Part shown: piece by piece, positions 1 through 10,754 of the stretch | How the letters are laid out: every line of letters begins with the position of its first letter | Position numbering within the stretch: the first letter of the stretch is position 1 | From: Atrina japonica | Lineage: Eukaryota; Mollusca; Bivalvia; Pterioida; Pinnidae | DNA: 64,000 nt | Reading direction: 5' to 3' | Assembly: GCA_030159075.1 (NCBI GenBank) | Contig: BROG01000045.1 | Coordinates: 1,758,501 to 1,822,500 of the forward strand | Notes under the pieces: generated by a model | What the model was told of the DNA's origin: nothing | The model's database searches: none | Seen by the model: only the letters and a program-made list of their open reading frames with translations | Made by a program: the position numbers and the translations under genes

Positions 1-71
1 CATCCCCTGTCGTGGATTTTACTATTACTGTAATACGTGGTATAGATATTAGAATAAAGAAATACGTTTGT

Positions 72-310
72 GTGTTTTACGCCACATTCAACAGTTTTCA
101 GATATTTGGTGGCAGAAAGTTTTAAATGGAGGAGGAAAGAACCCAGTTACAATGTACACGTGAAAAGTACGACCTTCCGCAAGTAAACTGGCAAACATTC
201 TTACAAAGTCAGCTTAGGTTCCAGTGGGTCCAGAACCCTTGCTGATAAGACGTGAGAGACAGACTTCGTGGTTTAAAGCACCATGCTGTGACCATTTAGC
301 CGTAGGAAGT
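72..310 (-). mobile_element. tRNA-derived SINE, minus strand
   Basis: Read on the minus strand, this has a degenerate tRNA-like head near 310 followed by a body shared with copies at 7515-7740, 12210-12375, 35175-35345 and 49280-49530. The body includes the 'gtggcag' and 'aatggaggagg' segments and a 'gcgtaaaac'-type tail. The copy is diverged. Family membership is seen directly from the shared words; the SINE class is inferred from the Pol III box-like head in the better copy at 49 kb. Confidence 0.65.
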
Positions 311-494
311 TCACAAAACCATTATATAAAAATAGTTTACATTGAACAAACATTGAACTTGGAAAATTCAGATGTGGGATTAAGTACCTGGAGAAAACAA
401 AAACAGCCCTTATCGGCAATATAATGCTAGAATTACTTACTCAATTTTCAGCACAATTTCACCTCATGGAATGGTGCAATCATGTTTCTCACAA

Positions 495-575
495 TATCAG
501 CTAGGTTCCAGAGGGGTTCGAACCTTCATAGACAAGAGTTAAAAAGGCTTAATCCACTTGGTCATGGAGGCCCGC
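495..575 (-). mobile_element. SINE head fragment
   Basis: A short minus-strand piece of the same SINE family. It holds the B-box-like 'ggttcgaacc' and the flanking 'taggttccag' segment, and the body is missing. Confidence 0.5.
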
Positions 576-717
576 GTTTTCTTGTTCATAATTTAAAAGG
601 TATGCAATATTAAGATAACTTTAGCAGCGAGAAAAATACCAAACTATAGATAATGGTGGGGAGTACATAAAGATACAATTTAAAGATTTCAATAACGGTA
701 GTGTATCATATCATATA

Positions 718-843
718 AGTAGAATATCGGTAATTTATCATAGTATATCAGTAGAATAACGGTAATTTATCATATCATTTAAGTAGAATTACGGTGATTT
801 ATCATATCATTTCAGTAGAATAGAGGCCATTTATCATATTCTT
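718..843. repeat. 32-bp minisatellite, about 4 copies
   Basis: Units start with 'agtagaat' at 718, 750, 782 and 814, exactly 32 bp apart, each followed by 'atttatcat'. A degenerate partial unit precedes them. The array ends about 38 bp before the inferred splice acceptor of the first ShKT exon. Confidence 0.85.
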
Positions 844-880
844 ATGTTTTACAATATACTTATGAGTTGTTTGCATTCAG

Positions 881-1117
881 GCACATGTAAAAACTTGTAC
901 GACGACAGAAAGTGCAAAATTTGGGCACGTGACAGGGAATGTTTAAAGAATCCCGTATGGATGTCTGAAAATTGTGCTGAGTCATGTCAAACATGTGAGA
1001 AAAAGAATCGCAATGATGAAGACACGGACGTAGGAAGGAGAGAGCCAGAGAAAGACAATGACAAAGATGTTAAAACAACAATTAAACCTAAAGAACCAAA
1101 GGACGATCCTACAACAG
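881..1117 (+). CDS. ShKT-domain protein, internal exon (domain 1 plus charged linker)
   Basis: This exon encodes a six-cysteine ShKT domain with spacing C-x8-C-x8-C-x10-C-x3-C-x2-C, followed by about 40 residues rich in Lys, Glu and Asp. The acceptor is 'ttgcattcag' ending at 880. The frame starts in phase 1 and the first Cys codon is at 886. The best donor is at 1118 (gtcatt), which is weak but keeps phase 1, matching the next exons. The open frame continues to a stop at 1183-1185, so an alternative read-through end is possible. ShKT domains occur in secreted animal proteins as binding or channel-modulating modules, often attached to enzymes. No enzyme domain is visible here, so the function is unknown. 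Upstream exons, including any signal peptide, were not found. Confidence 0.75.
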
Positions 1118-1380
1118 GTCATTATTCGAGATTATTTAACCTTTTCACATTTCTTCAGCAATATATGACACGTGTCCTTAAATAATCAATTTTGATGGCA
1201 TTTAAATCCCTGAAACTAGAATTGGTTTCATGAAATCTAGATTTGTTTTAAAAGAAATGTTTCGTATTTTCAAAATACAAAAAAACCCTTTTTATCAGAA
1301 TATACCGTGGTTTCTAAATAATGAAATGACCATAGTCACTATCACAGCAACTAGAATGATAACAACATCTACACCAGCTA

Positions 1381-1851
<471 letters not shown>

Positions 1852-2234
1852 TTGAAACTTTAAATCTGAGTATTACTAAAACTATCAGATTTAATATAGA
1901 CATACATGTTACGTTTCAAGGTCATCAAATCAAGGTCGAGAACAAATCTTCAACTGTAAATAGCTGAAAAAATTATAGAATTTTATACCTGTGTTATTGT
2001 AACAGACTTGAAGAAATGTCACACTGTAAAATGATTATATTAAGATTTTAGGTCATCGGATCAAATATGAAGGTCACAGCTAAATTGGGAAATTTCAATA
2101 TCAGATAGTTTAAAAACATATGCACTAATTCACAACCCAAAATTTATGCATCAGAAGCATTTTAAAGCTGGGCACAAAGCATGGTCAAACAATGGTCGGG
2201 TGAGATTGTTGCCCCAGCCGACAGTTCAGCTCTA

Positions 2235-2264
2235 TAAGTATCATTATTATTATTATTATTTTTA

Positions 2265-2329
<65 letters not shown>

Positions 2330-2334
2330 TTCAG
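2235..2334 (+). repeat. (TTA)n microsatellite forming the 3' splice-site tract
   Basis: About 90 bp of TTA repeats run directly into 'tttcag' at 2329-2334, the inferred acceptor of ShKT exon 2. The repeat therefore supplies the polypyrimidine-like region and probably the branch-point area of the intron. Confidence 0.8.
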
Positions 2335-2472
2335 AAGATAAGACATGTCAGAATGATAACAATGATCACGAATGTAACACATGGGCTAAGCATGGTCACT
2401 GTGATATAAATCCAGCTTACATGGTGCCTAACTGCAGAAAAGCGTGTAAAAAATGTGATGGAGACAGCAAAG
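2335..2472 (+). CDS. ShKT-domain protein, internal exon (domain 2)
   Basis: The exon encodes one ShKT domain with spacing C-x8-C-x8-C-x10-C-x3-C-x2-C, including 'CNTWAKHGHC' and the terminal CxxxCxxC. The acceptor is AG at 2333-2334 and the donor is 'g|gtaatt' at 2473. Both borders are phase 1, so the exon could be inserted or skipped without changing frame. Four residues precede the first Cys and a short 'DGDSKG' tail follows the last one. This is the second of four such modules, and phase-1 symmetric exons are typical of shuffled extracellular domains. Confidence 0.85.
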
Positions 2473-2519
2473 GTAATTAAAACAGAGACAGCATCAGTTT
2501 CTATTGATCATTGAAGTGT

Positions 2520-2528
2520 GTGTAATGT

Positions 2529-2571
<43 letters not shown>

Positions 2572-2606
2572 TGCGCGCGGGCGCGCGTGCGTGCGTGTGT
2601 GCGTGT
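2520..2606. repeat. (TG)n microsatellite with GC-rich alternating end
   Basis: A (GT)n tract passes into 'gcgcgcgggcgcgcgtgcgt'. This is an alternating purine-pyrimidine run, of the kind that can adopt Z-DNA. It starts about 48 bp after the donor of ShKT exon 2. Confidence 0.85.
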
Positions 2607-2677
2607 ATTATAATCTCGCTGTATATGGACGCGGGTATTGTCTTTAACACTCAGTATTTGGTATCATAATTAAAATA

Positions 2678-3450
2678 CAGTAAAACCTGTCTATAACGAA
2701 TTTCATGGGACCTATAAATAAATTTGTTATAGCAGTATTTCGTTATAGGTATATTTTAAGTATTAAGTTGAATGGATTACTAATGATACTTGTTTATACT
2801 TTTTATGTTCACGATAAGTTACATACAATATAGGCTACATAAAAATGAAATACACATAACACAGTATAGTAATACATTACATTTCATCTTAATTCAAAAA
2901 CATATATGTGTACAAAGATTGGAAAATCATAATAATTAATACATGAAATAAAAGTCAGTGACACGTATACACTAAACACTAAACCAAGCTTACATGTATG
3001 TTATTAAAACTCACGGCAGTTACATGACCCAGGCTTACAATAAATCACTAATTAACACGAAAAAGTTAGTTTTGTGTTGTGTTGTTCAATGCAGGTAAGA
3101 GCCACGTTCTGTGTTAGATCAACGGGTAAAACTATGAATACCCCCGATAAAGCCCAAGGCAGTGTAGTCGATATACTTTGTTTACAGTACAAAGTCACAG
3201 TAATATACGAACAAATTCGTCGCAGCAATAGACAAATGCGTCAATAGACAAACAAATTCGTTACAGCAAATGAATTTTTGCTGGTAGGCATAAAAAATGA
3301 TTCGTTTTAAACAATTTTTCGTTACACCCGAATTCGTTACTCACAAATATTTAACATGGTAAGTATATGGGAAATTGCAGGTGATTTTTAACTAGTTCGT
3401 TACAACCAAGAATTTGTTAGATCCGGGTTCGTTATAGACAAGTTTTACTG
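2678..3450. mobile_element. Non-autonomous pogo/Tigger-like DNA element (773 bp)
   Basis: The ends are inverted repeats: 'cagtaaaacctgtctataac' at the left matches the reverse complement of 'gttatagacaagttttactg' at the right with one difference. TA dinucleotides flank both ends (2676-2677 and 3451-3452), as expected for Tc1/mariner-superfamily insertion. Inside, 'ttcgtta' or 'cgttata' words recur near both ends. No transposase frame is present. The pogo/Tigger label is inferred from the CAGTAAAAC-type ends plus the TA duplication. Confidence 0.8.
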
Positions 3451-3519
3451 TATTGACAAATCCAAAGAAAACGGTATTTTGAACTTTTGATCAAATGAAT
3501 ACGGAAGCCGACACGTGCC

Positions 3520-4155
3520 ACATAAACGTTATATCGACATATATCTTGTTATAACTACTTATTATGTCATTCGTTATAACGACATATTACCTGGCGTAAT
3601 AACAAAATATTATGTCGTTCAAACAAAATATTAAGTCGTTATAACGATACATGAATTAATTTGTTATAACAAGATACTATGTTGTAATAACAAAATATTA
3701 TGTCGTAATAACAAGATATTATGTCATAACAATAAAATATTATGTTGTTATAACGAGATATGAATTATCTTGTTATAACAAGAATCTATATCGTAATATC
3801 AAGATATTATGTTATAATAACAAGATATTATGTCGTTGTAACGACATATGAATTATCCTGTTATAACAAGATATTATATCGCTATAATAAAATATGTCGT
3901 AATAACAAGATATTATGTCGTAATAAAAAGATATTATGTAATAACAAGATATTATATCGTAATAACTAGATATTATGTTGTTATAACGAGATCATATGAA
4001 TTATCTTGTTATAACAAGATATTATGTCGTAATAACAAGATATTATTTTGCTATAACGAGATAATAATTATGTCGTAATAACAAGTTATTATGTCGTAAT
4101 AACAAGTTATTATGTCGTAATAACAAGATATTATGTAGTTATAACGAGATATGAG
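3520..4155. repeat. Degenerate about 21-bp tandem array
   Basis: Some 600 bp are built from variants of 'ttatgtcgtaataacaagata', mixed with inverted forms such as 'gttataacgaga'. Small plus-strand frames here only translate the repeat. Confidence 0.8.
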
Positions 4156-5489
4156 ATATAGGGTAGGTATTTGGGCCACGAGTTGTCATATAATTGTTAG
4201 TTATTATGGTTTTATTTGCATTTTGTACATCGTTGTTGTTTTTTATTAAGGCCTAACATTGCATTACTCTCTGGTAATAATTGTGTTACAAGACATTATT
4301 CATGTCATTTTTTTATCATTCTTGTTCAATATTGTTATTAACGCAACCTTAATGAATACGTTTTATTAAAACTGATAAGATTAAGAGTATGCTATTTAAA
4401 GAAGCTTTGTTTTAACTCCGTTATAAGACATTTTCTGTTCTATTCTGTTATTTTTCCAAATAATTGTATCATATGACTTAAAACATTTCTTATAGTAACG
4501 CACAAACTTTTTTTAAAATTGTTTAAGTTCCTACGGAGTTCATTCTCGCCATCATTCTGTACACTAGACATGGAAGGAATGGGATATATAGGGCGACGAC
4601 TATTGATTCGGGGGGGGGGGGCGGGATGGCAGAATTTGGAAATGAATATTCTGGCCTTTAAAAATTATGAAAAGAAATAGTCTGTCCTTTACTAGCAAGA
4701 AAAAAAATAATCTGAACTTAACTTGTGCTAAAGTTGTGAAGAAAACGAATTTTTAAAAAGTTTCGGTTTGCTTCGCTCGCCGTATTTCTTTCTTCAATTT
4801 TGTCGGCTCGCAACGCTCTCCATTTTTGATTAATACATAAAGACATTTATATATAATTGAGATCAATGAATTTTCGTTGCTGACTTAATCAGTGGCCATC
4901 TGCATCCATTTGAACTGCACTTTTTAAGATCACTGAGTTTATCTTTGAAAAGAATGGCGATATGACACTCCCTATGGCAAATCTATCACGAGGAAGGAGA
5001 AAAAAAAAAACTGACAAAACCGGGAAAAAACATTGATTTATACAAATAATCAGTCTGTCCGCTTAATGAACTTGAGATAAAACCAGTCCCTAATTTGATG
5101 TCTGGAACCAATATAATGAACTTTGAACTCTCTGGACTTGTAAAATTAAACATTTCCTACAGAGTACTAATATACTCCCTGGAACATATGGAAAACTGAT
5201 TTGTTTCTGTGGCATTTACAAATGCTTCATTGGACTTCCAAATTGGAAACATTCCAACTTTTATCTAGGGAACATATTCTAGAATCCCCTAGCCGGAGTT
5301 GAATTTCACTTCATTTTGGAGGTTTGGTCGGTCTATCAGTGGAATGGATTATGTTTCCTGAAACAGTTTTATTTTAGATGGATAATCAGTGTGATATATT
5401 ACATAGACCCCCACTTTTTCACATACCAAAGTACCAATCAATAATCAAAACTCAAGTCCATTATAACAGGACGAATTAGATGTGAAAAT
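4156..5489. other. Intron sequence without recognised gene
   Basis: No exon-like frame was seen. It holds a run of 12 G at 4610-4621. It also has a local 'ttcgctcgccg' / 'cggctcgcaacgctc' GC-richer patch near 4770-4820, which may be an old repeat. Confidence 0.5.
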
Positions 5490-5712
5490 GGTCTCAACAT
5501 GAAGAACAATTACGAATCCCAAACGGGATAAGACCAGGTGTCCGGAAGGAGTCAGTGTCTTCTGCTGGCATGCCACAACCGTCGCAAATGTTTCATGGAA
5601 ACCTTTCTAGTTCGATGAACAGGTCAAATTCGGTAAAAAGGTCAAGTTTGGTGATGAGGTCAAGTTCGGTGAAAAGCATGATTGGTGAAACGGAGTCACT
5701 GCCTGTGTCTAT
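5490..5712. repeat. Dispersed repeat, copy 1 ('gaccaggtg' family)
   Basis: It shares long words with 8490-8690: 'gaatcccaaacgggat', 'gaccaggtgt', 'catggaaacct' and repeated 'aggtcaa' blocks. Within this copy a roughly 18-bp word of the 'aaaaggtcaa(g/a)tt(c/t)ggt' type is iterated four times. No coding signal is seen. Confidence 0.7.
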
Positions 5713-6011
5713 ATGATATACTATAAAAAAAAGTAAATTTTAAAAACACAAGCTATTTTCAATACTTCCTCCGACGCTTGAAGAAATAATTAATTATCTT
5801 GAGTTTTGGAGTATAGGTCCTATTGTTTTGGTTTTTGACAGAACCCGGATGTGCCACTTTGTCTTGGTAGACATATACCTGATGCCATAATCAACCACAG
5901 TTAAAGCATTGGGTTTGTTAATTTGTTTGAAAAAATTTTAGAAATGTATTCTTCTGTCAATATCTTTCTCACATGAATTGGGATTTATTTTAATATTTCA
6001 TATTTCATTAG

Positions 6012-6128
6012 GAGAATGTTTTGATACTAAAGTTTCCTGCAAGGCATGGGCAAAAGATGGATTTTGTTCTAGATACCCCGCAAACGTAGTTCGTCAGTGC
6101 AGAAAATCATGTGGATTATGTAATTCAG
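6012..6128 (+). CDS. ShKT-domain protein, internal exon (domain 3)
   Basis: The exon encodes one ShKT domain with spacing C-x6-C-x8-C-x10-C-x3-C-x2-C, including 'CKAWAKDGFC' and 'CRKSCGLC'. The acceptor is 'tttcattag' ending at 6011 and the donor is 'g|gtaaac' at 6129. Both borders are phase 1, in register with the other exons. Domains 3 and 4 share the shorter first loop (x6) and an identical Glu-Cys-Phe-Asp start, so they are closer to each other than to domains 1 and 2. This suggests local duplication. Confidence 0.85.
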
Positions 6129-6149
6129 GTAAACTAAATTTAAGTATTA

Positions 6150-6314
6150 TACAATGGAACCTCGCTTAGGAGACAACCTCACATTTCAGACCATACGTTT
6201 TTAGTCTCATGATAAATATTTATTAAGTACAGAACCTCACTTAAGAGACCACCTCACTAATAAGACCACTTTAAGTCAGTCGATTAGGTGGTCTTAATGG
6301 TGAGGTTCAGCTAT
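6150..6314. mobile_element. Small inverted-repeat element in intron 3
   Basis: The left end 'ggaacctcgcttaggagac' is matched by the reverse complement of 'ggtggtcttaatggtgaggttc' at the right. A second internal copy of the left end lies at about 6230-6252 ('agaacctcacttaagagacc'). No coding frame is present. It resembles a pogo-like miniature element inserted about 20 bp after a splice donor. Confidence 0.6.
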
Positions 6315-6380
6315 CCAACTATATTGGTTTGACCTAGTAAGTGTCTAAATTAATTATCCAGAAAATTGTAGCTACCGATT

Positions 6381-6383
<3 letters not shown>

Positions 6384-6434
<51 letters not shown>
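6384..6434. repeat. (AT)n microsatellite
   Basis: A pure AT dinucleotide run of about 50 bp inside intron 3. Confidence 0.95.
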
Positions 6435-6437
<3 letters not shown>

Positions 6438-6491
6438 CTGCGACCGAGTTCTCATGTTTGGAATTCTAATCATCACTATCGAAAAATTCAT

Positions 6492-6760
6492 TTTAAGTGG
6501 TTAGGACGTCATGCATGAGAGCTAGGTGATTGTTGCCGTAGGTCGAGGGTTCAAACCCCAGCCAGGGCATGATGAAATTATAGGTGCTTTGTTATTTCTG
6601 TATTTGTGTTTTATATATGATTGACGTACGCAGATAGTATCATTTCTGATCCAAGGTCCATAGTTAATGATAATGTTGTAGTGATATTTATGCTTGTATC
6701 TCTACATTCGATCCATTGTCATTTACGTTAGGATTAAAAACCTTTCACCTCTACCTCTAC
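6492..6760 (+). mobile_element. tRNA-derived SINE, second family
   Basis: The head has an A-box-like 'taagtggttaggacgtc' and a B-box-like 'ggtcgagggttcaaacccc', and a non-tRNA body follows. The body differs from the 8.7 kb and 49 kb families. It is not a functional tRNA gene, because spacing and stems do not fit a cloverleaf. Confidence 0.6.
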
Positions 6761-6913
6761 AAACCTACAAACAAGTCCAGTTACAGAATAAATTTTGCGT
6801 TTTTACTTTAAAACAATGAAAAGTTTGTTGAGCTTGAGTACTAAATAAATTTTGTGACTAAGGGCCCTGATTTTACTTATTAGGAAACCGATTTTATTTT
6901 GTTTCACTTTCAG

Positions 6914-7023
6914 AGTGCTTTGATCGACATACGCTGTGTAAAGTGTGGGCTAAGGCCAATCGATGTGAAAGCGATGCTGGCTACATGACTATCTTCTGCA
7001 AAAAGTCTTGTGAACTGTGTTAG
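6914..7023 (+). CDS. ShKT-domain protein, terminal exon (domain 4 and stop)
   Basis: The acceptor is 'actttcag' ending at 6913. The exon opens in phase 1 with the Glu-Cys-Phe-Asp start and encodes the last ShKT domain with spacing C-x6-C-x8-C-x10-C-x3-C-x2-C, including 'CKVWAKANRC'. The TAG at 7021-7023 falls directly after the sixth Cys, so the protein ends with the domain. With the other exons this gives at least four tandem ShKT modules at the C-terminus. The protein is probably secreted, because the domain depends on three disulphides, but no signal peptide is in view. Substrate and role are unknown. Confidence 0.85.
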
Positions 7024-7169
7024 AATTCCAAATTTGTATATTTTATTTCTTATCTGTATGTATCTGTGTACCCAGATTCAAGAACTTTGACAACTATTAA
7101 TGCACTATTTAATGCATCTGTTTGTGTTTTTTGCTACCAGATTATAAGATATTGTATATACATTTTTGC

Positions 7170-7175
7170 AATAAA
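7170..7175 (+). terminator. Polyadenylation signal of the ShKT gene
   Basis: AATAAA lies 147 bp after the stop codon, a plausible 3' UTR length. A second AATAAA is at 7233-7238 and could be an alternative site. Confidence 0.65.
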
Positions 7176-7239
7176 TACAACAAAACCCTCTCCAGATAAA
7201 ACCTTGTGCATATGAATGTCTCAATACAACCTAATAAAA

Positions 7240-7514
7240 ACACATCACTTTGTCTTTCCTTTCATTTTGAATTATAATTTAAGCATAAATGTAGTTATGT
7301 CCCTTTTTAACTTCAAACTAAATGTGCCCCTTTACGCATTGTCATTTATATGGTGAAATTATTTTTTTCGCTTTGTTTTGTTTAATATATTGGTTTTTTA
7401 GCTAAACTCTCATAACATAACATGACATAACATCAAATCAATTAATTTGATTATTTTGTCCATGGACTGCATAACAACAGTTTTGCGGATGAAGCCTTGT
7501 TTATATTTAAACAT
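7240..7514. other. Intergenic, nothing recognised
   Basis: AT-rich spacer after the ShKT gene. No coding or repeat signal was seen. Confidence 0.5.
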
Positions 7515-7740
7515 ACCGGTGTTCAAGTGTAAATTCAACGATTTTTCCGATTTTATGGTGGCAGCCAGTGATTAATGGTGTACACGGGATGAGATAATCT
7601 GTGGTCACCAAGTAAACTGGCAATGTTCCTAAACCAGTAAACTTAAATTCCAGCGGGGCTCGATCCCATGCGGACCGAAGGCGCAAAATTTCATGGTTTA
7701 ACGCTCGATGCTCTAAACATTCAGCAACGGAGGCCCTTTT
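7515..7740 (-). mobile_element. tRNA-derived SINE, minus strand
   Basis: Same family as 49280-49530, with the shared 'tatggtggcagccagt', 'aagtaaactggcaa', 'ttccagcggggctcga' and head 'gctctaaacattcagcaacgg'. Nearly full length but diverged. The minus-strand frame over it is SINE sequence and not a gene. Confidence 0.75.
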
Positions 7741-8489
7741 ATTTTGGCGTTTTATGTTTTGATATGATGAATTATCCATACGAGATCGTCCGAACATAAC
7801 TATATGTCACGAACTGTTAGGTTGTTACAAAGATTCATACGATCAAGACAAATACCTGTATTATAGGTCTACCAGTCTAAAATGGCACATGTTAACAAAC
7901 ACAACAAGTCTAAAATAAATCTTAAAAGAGGTGACAGGCTACTTTTCGGTACTTATTGTTGTATCTGTAAACCCTATGTTTTGAAAATAGACGTATTATT
8001 TTGGTTTTTGACGGAACCAAATGTGCAACTTAACCTTGGTCAACCTATACATATGTAACATTTTACAGCCATCTCTTTGTCAAGGAGTTTTTATTATGCT
8101 ATTGTTGATGACACACACCCTTTTCCCACATTGCTTCTATTTCAAATTGCAGTTAACAGTGTGGTTTTATACTTCATTCTCGGCCAACTACAGTCCAGGA
8201 ATCTAATATGAAATTTTATGAAATAAATTGATAAATTTTCATACTTAAAGACAGACCAGTCGGAATCGTCTGTGAAAAAGTATCACTTTATTTTTCATCA
8301 ATAACCAAATGCAGTCATTCATCTTGTATCTAAGTTTTGCCCTAAGAGTGAAGTCATTCATGAAGTTTTCATTTTATCATTTAAGTATCATAAAAATCAT
8401 TTAGGCCAATAGTCCTTGTTTTCTCTACAATTCGAAACTCCAAATTCATTAGATTACGGCAAATTTTATATAATAACTGTTTTAACACT
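7741..8489. other. Intergenic, nothing recognised
   Basis: AT-rich sequence with only short frames lacking exon features. Confidence 0.5.
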
Positions 8490-8690
8490 GAGAACAATTG
8501 CGAATCCCAAACGGGATGGGACCAGGTGTACGGAAGTAGACAGTGTCCATTGTTAGCATGCTACATCAGTCGTTAATGTTCCATGGAAACCTCTCCAGTT
8601 CGATGAAAAGGTCAAATTTGATGAAAAGGTCATCAGTTTGTTTTAGATTTCAGTGGCGAAAGGTAGTCACTGTATATGGACGTGCTCCAA
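8490..8690. repeat. Dispersed repeat, copy 2 ('gaccaggtg' family)
   Basis: Matches 5490-5712 through 'gcgaatcccaaacgggatgg', 'gaccaggtgtacgga' and 'catggaaacctctccagttc', followed by iterated 'gaaaaggtca' blocks. Confidence 0.7.
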
Positions 8691-8744
8691 AATACTATCT
8701 AACGTTCTTGAGAAAAATACTTCATATTGTTTAACAAGATCCCT

Positions 8745-9012
8745 TAAGAGCTCCTGGCTCAGTCGGTAGTGCGCACGACTCTTGATCGAGAGGTCGTGAG
8801 TCCGAGTCCAGTCGGCAGATTGGTTTCCTGTCTTTCGGAAGAGACAGTAAAAACCGAGGTCCAGTATCACAGTAGGTGTTTGCACGTTAAAGAACCATCA
8901 CTGCCCAATGGCCGTAAGTGCCAAGCATAGGTCAAAAAGTGAAGCCCTTCACCGGCAATTGGTGACGTCTCCATATGAGTGAAATATTCTTCAGTGGGAC
9001 GTTAAACAATAA
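8745..9012 (+). mobile_element. tRNA-derived SINE, near full length
   Basis: The head has an A-box-like 'tggctcagtcggtagtgcg' and a B-box-like 'ggtcgtgagtccgagtcca'. A roughly 190 bp body follows, ending in 'gaaatattcttcagtggga', 'cgttaaac' and a short (AATA)-like tail. This order (tRNA head, core, conserved tail, simple tail) is diagnostic of a SINE. It resembles core-containing SINEs I recall from molluscs, but the family name was not verified. Confidence 0.8.
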
Positions 9013-9393
9013 TAAACCCACAAGCAAACAAGATCCCTTCCATAACGCTTAGATAAACATTGTCTATGGTTGTTTGCTTTGCAGGTGAGGAATTTGGGCT
9101 CAGTTAAATTTTGGGACATATTTAATATGTCAAAATATATTATTTCAGTCGGACGGTTCCGTTGTATCACAATCTCTTCTTTGCTGCCACAACACCGACG
9201 TTCAAGATATTTACTCAATTCAAAATTGATTTAGATCTTGTGAGTGAATATAGTTGAAAAATCTTCTCAAAACTTTAGCACTCTTTTAGCAGACAAGTTA
9301 ACGTTGGTCACTTTATGAAATCCATTAGGATTTGAACGCATAAAGAAATACTGGAACAAAACAGCTATATAGCTTTCAATATCAAGTTTATCC
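9013..9393. other. Intergenic, nothing recognised
   Basis: No coding, RNA or repeat structure seen. Confidence 0.45.
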
Positions 9394-9590
9394 GATCAAT
9401 GTACTATACACTTTCCAAAATAACTTGTTATTCGCTGAATGATCTCTTCGTACCTAGGAACAGTTAATGGGAAATACAGATACCAATTGTTGATGGTATA
9501 CATAAACCTAGTACCTGGTATTTCGATACCAGCTGATAATCTTATGCTAAAGTAATATTTGGCACTGATAACACCATTTATCACAGACAG
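9394..9590 (-). pseudogene. Dispersed receptor-phosphatase-like gene fragment, copy 1
   Basis: On the minus strand this translates to the recurring peptides 'NGVISAKYYFSIR' and 'AGIEIPGTRFMY', which are also seen (diverged) at 60834-60935 and 38600-38680. It is part of a dispersed family of host-gene-like sequence; see 16730-17060 for the most readable half. No splice sites or continuing gene were found here. Confidence 0.5.
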
Positions 9591-10479
9591 ATGGTGTCAC
9601 CATTATGCAGCGTAAGACAGTCCGATCATCTACCTGAATCAATTATTTGATAGGAGATACCAGGTATACACTAATACCATACCATTGCCGTTTAAATCAG
9701 CAGACCATGCACTGCAATCATATACTGACCACTTCTTTTTCGAGGTGAAGCGAGTATGACAATAAACAAAAAGTAATGTAAATTTGAGATATATTAATTT
9801 TTTTTTATATATTTTATATTTTGGTGATATGTGGCTACGGTTGTACTCAAATTAAATATGGGGGCCAGTACCCAAGATGAGTCCTATGGGCATCCCCAAA
9901 AATATAAATATGCAAATATGAATATGTCTTAAAATGTTTAAGTCTGAATTCCGAGATCGGTTAAACATAATCAAATAAATATAAATAGCGCCTGCTAAGG
10001 AAATGAAACACTCAACGAAACTGATGCGCAATATTGCTACTTCACAGAATTGAATGAATCAAAAGGGTGTAACATCTAGTCCAATCTCAACCACTCTGAG
10101 TATCTGAGAAATGTACAGCCGTGACGATCCTTGTATCACTGGCGAGTATCTGAAAAAAAATATAAAGCTAACAGCAGCAACAAATTCAAAATAAAATTTC
10201 AAATAATATCAATTTAGATAAGGTAAGGGGAGGGAGGGAGGGTAGAAATTTCCCAGGTGAACTTACACATGTCGCACAGCGACACCTCTTTATATACCAG
10301 CGGAAGTAACTGAAAACAAAGAGAAGTTCCGCTTACCGAAATTGTATTCGATTAATGCAAAATGCGTGCCAAAACAACTCACACATATAAAATAAGAAAA
10401 TAAATGTGTCGCACTTTGATAAACAGATTTAATTGATACCGATTAAATCTTCTTAAATTCTAAATTATTCCAAAGCTAA
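9591..10479. other. Intergenic with a G-quadruplex motif
   Basis: No gene seen. At 10227-10242 four G-runs occur as gggg-a-ggg-a-ggg-a-ggg on the plus strand, an ideal short-loop G-quadruplex motif. Confidence 0.6.
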
Positions 10480-10660
10480 GATAGTTATCTTTTCACATTG
10501 GTTACTCTTAGACGGATTTGGCTATGCATTTAGATTTATTATTTGGCCTTGTATTATACCACTTTACCACTATATAAAATTTGAGCTCAACTGATAAAGT
10601 CTCATTGACAGAAACGATCGTCTTGAGCATTATAACTTTGTAACTTTATGTTTATAATAT
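10480..10660 (-). pseudogene. Dispersed receptor-phosphatase-like gene fragment, copy 2
   Basis: Shares 'ccaaagctaagata', 'ttggccttgtat', 'gagctcaactgataaagt' and 'gacagaaacgatcgtcttga' with the other copies, in minus orientation. The reading frame is broken. Confidence 0.6.
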
Positions 10661-10754
10661 TAAGAGTTTTTGCAATTCCTCATCTCCAAATGTAGATGTT
10701 AAAGACATTTGTAATTTCTCACCAGACAATACAAAGCATATATAAGTATTTGCC

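Noticed and set aside
7507..7797. 96-codon minus-strand ORF
   Set aside because: Almost wholly covered by a SINE; similar SINE-derived frames at 12155-12370, 35224-35532 and 49373-49555 were dropped for the same reason.
8745..8820. Functional tRNA gene
   Set aside because: A- and B-box-like words are present, but the sequence continues into a SINE body with a typical tail and I could not lay out a convincing cloverleaf. Also rejected at 6492-6560 and 49450-49530.
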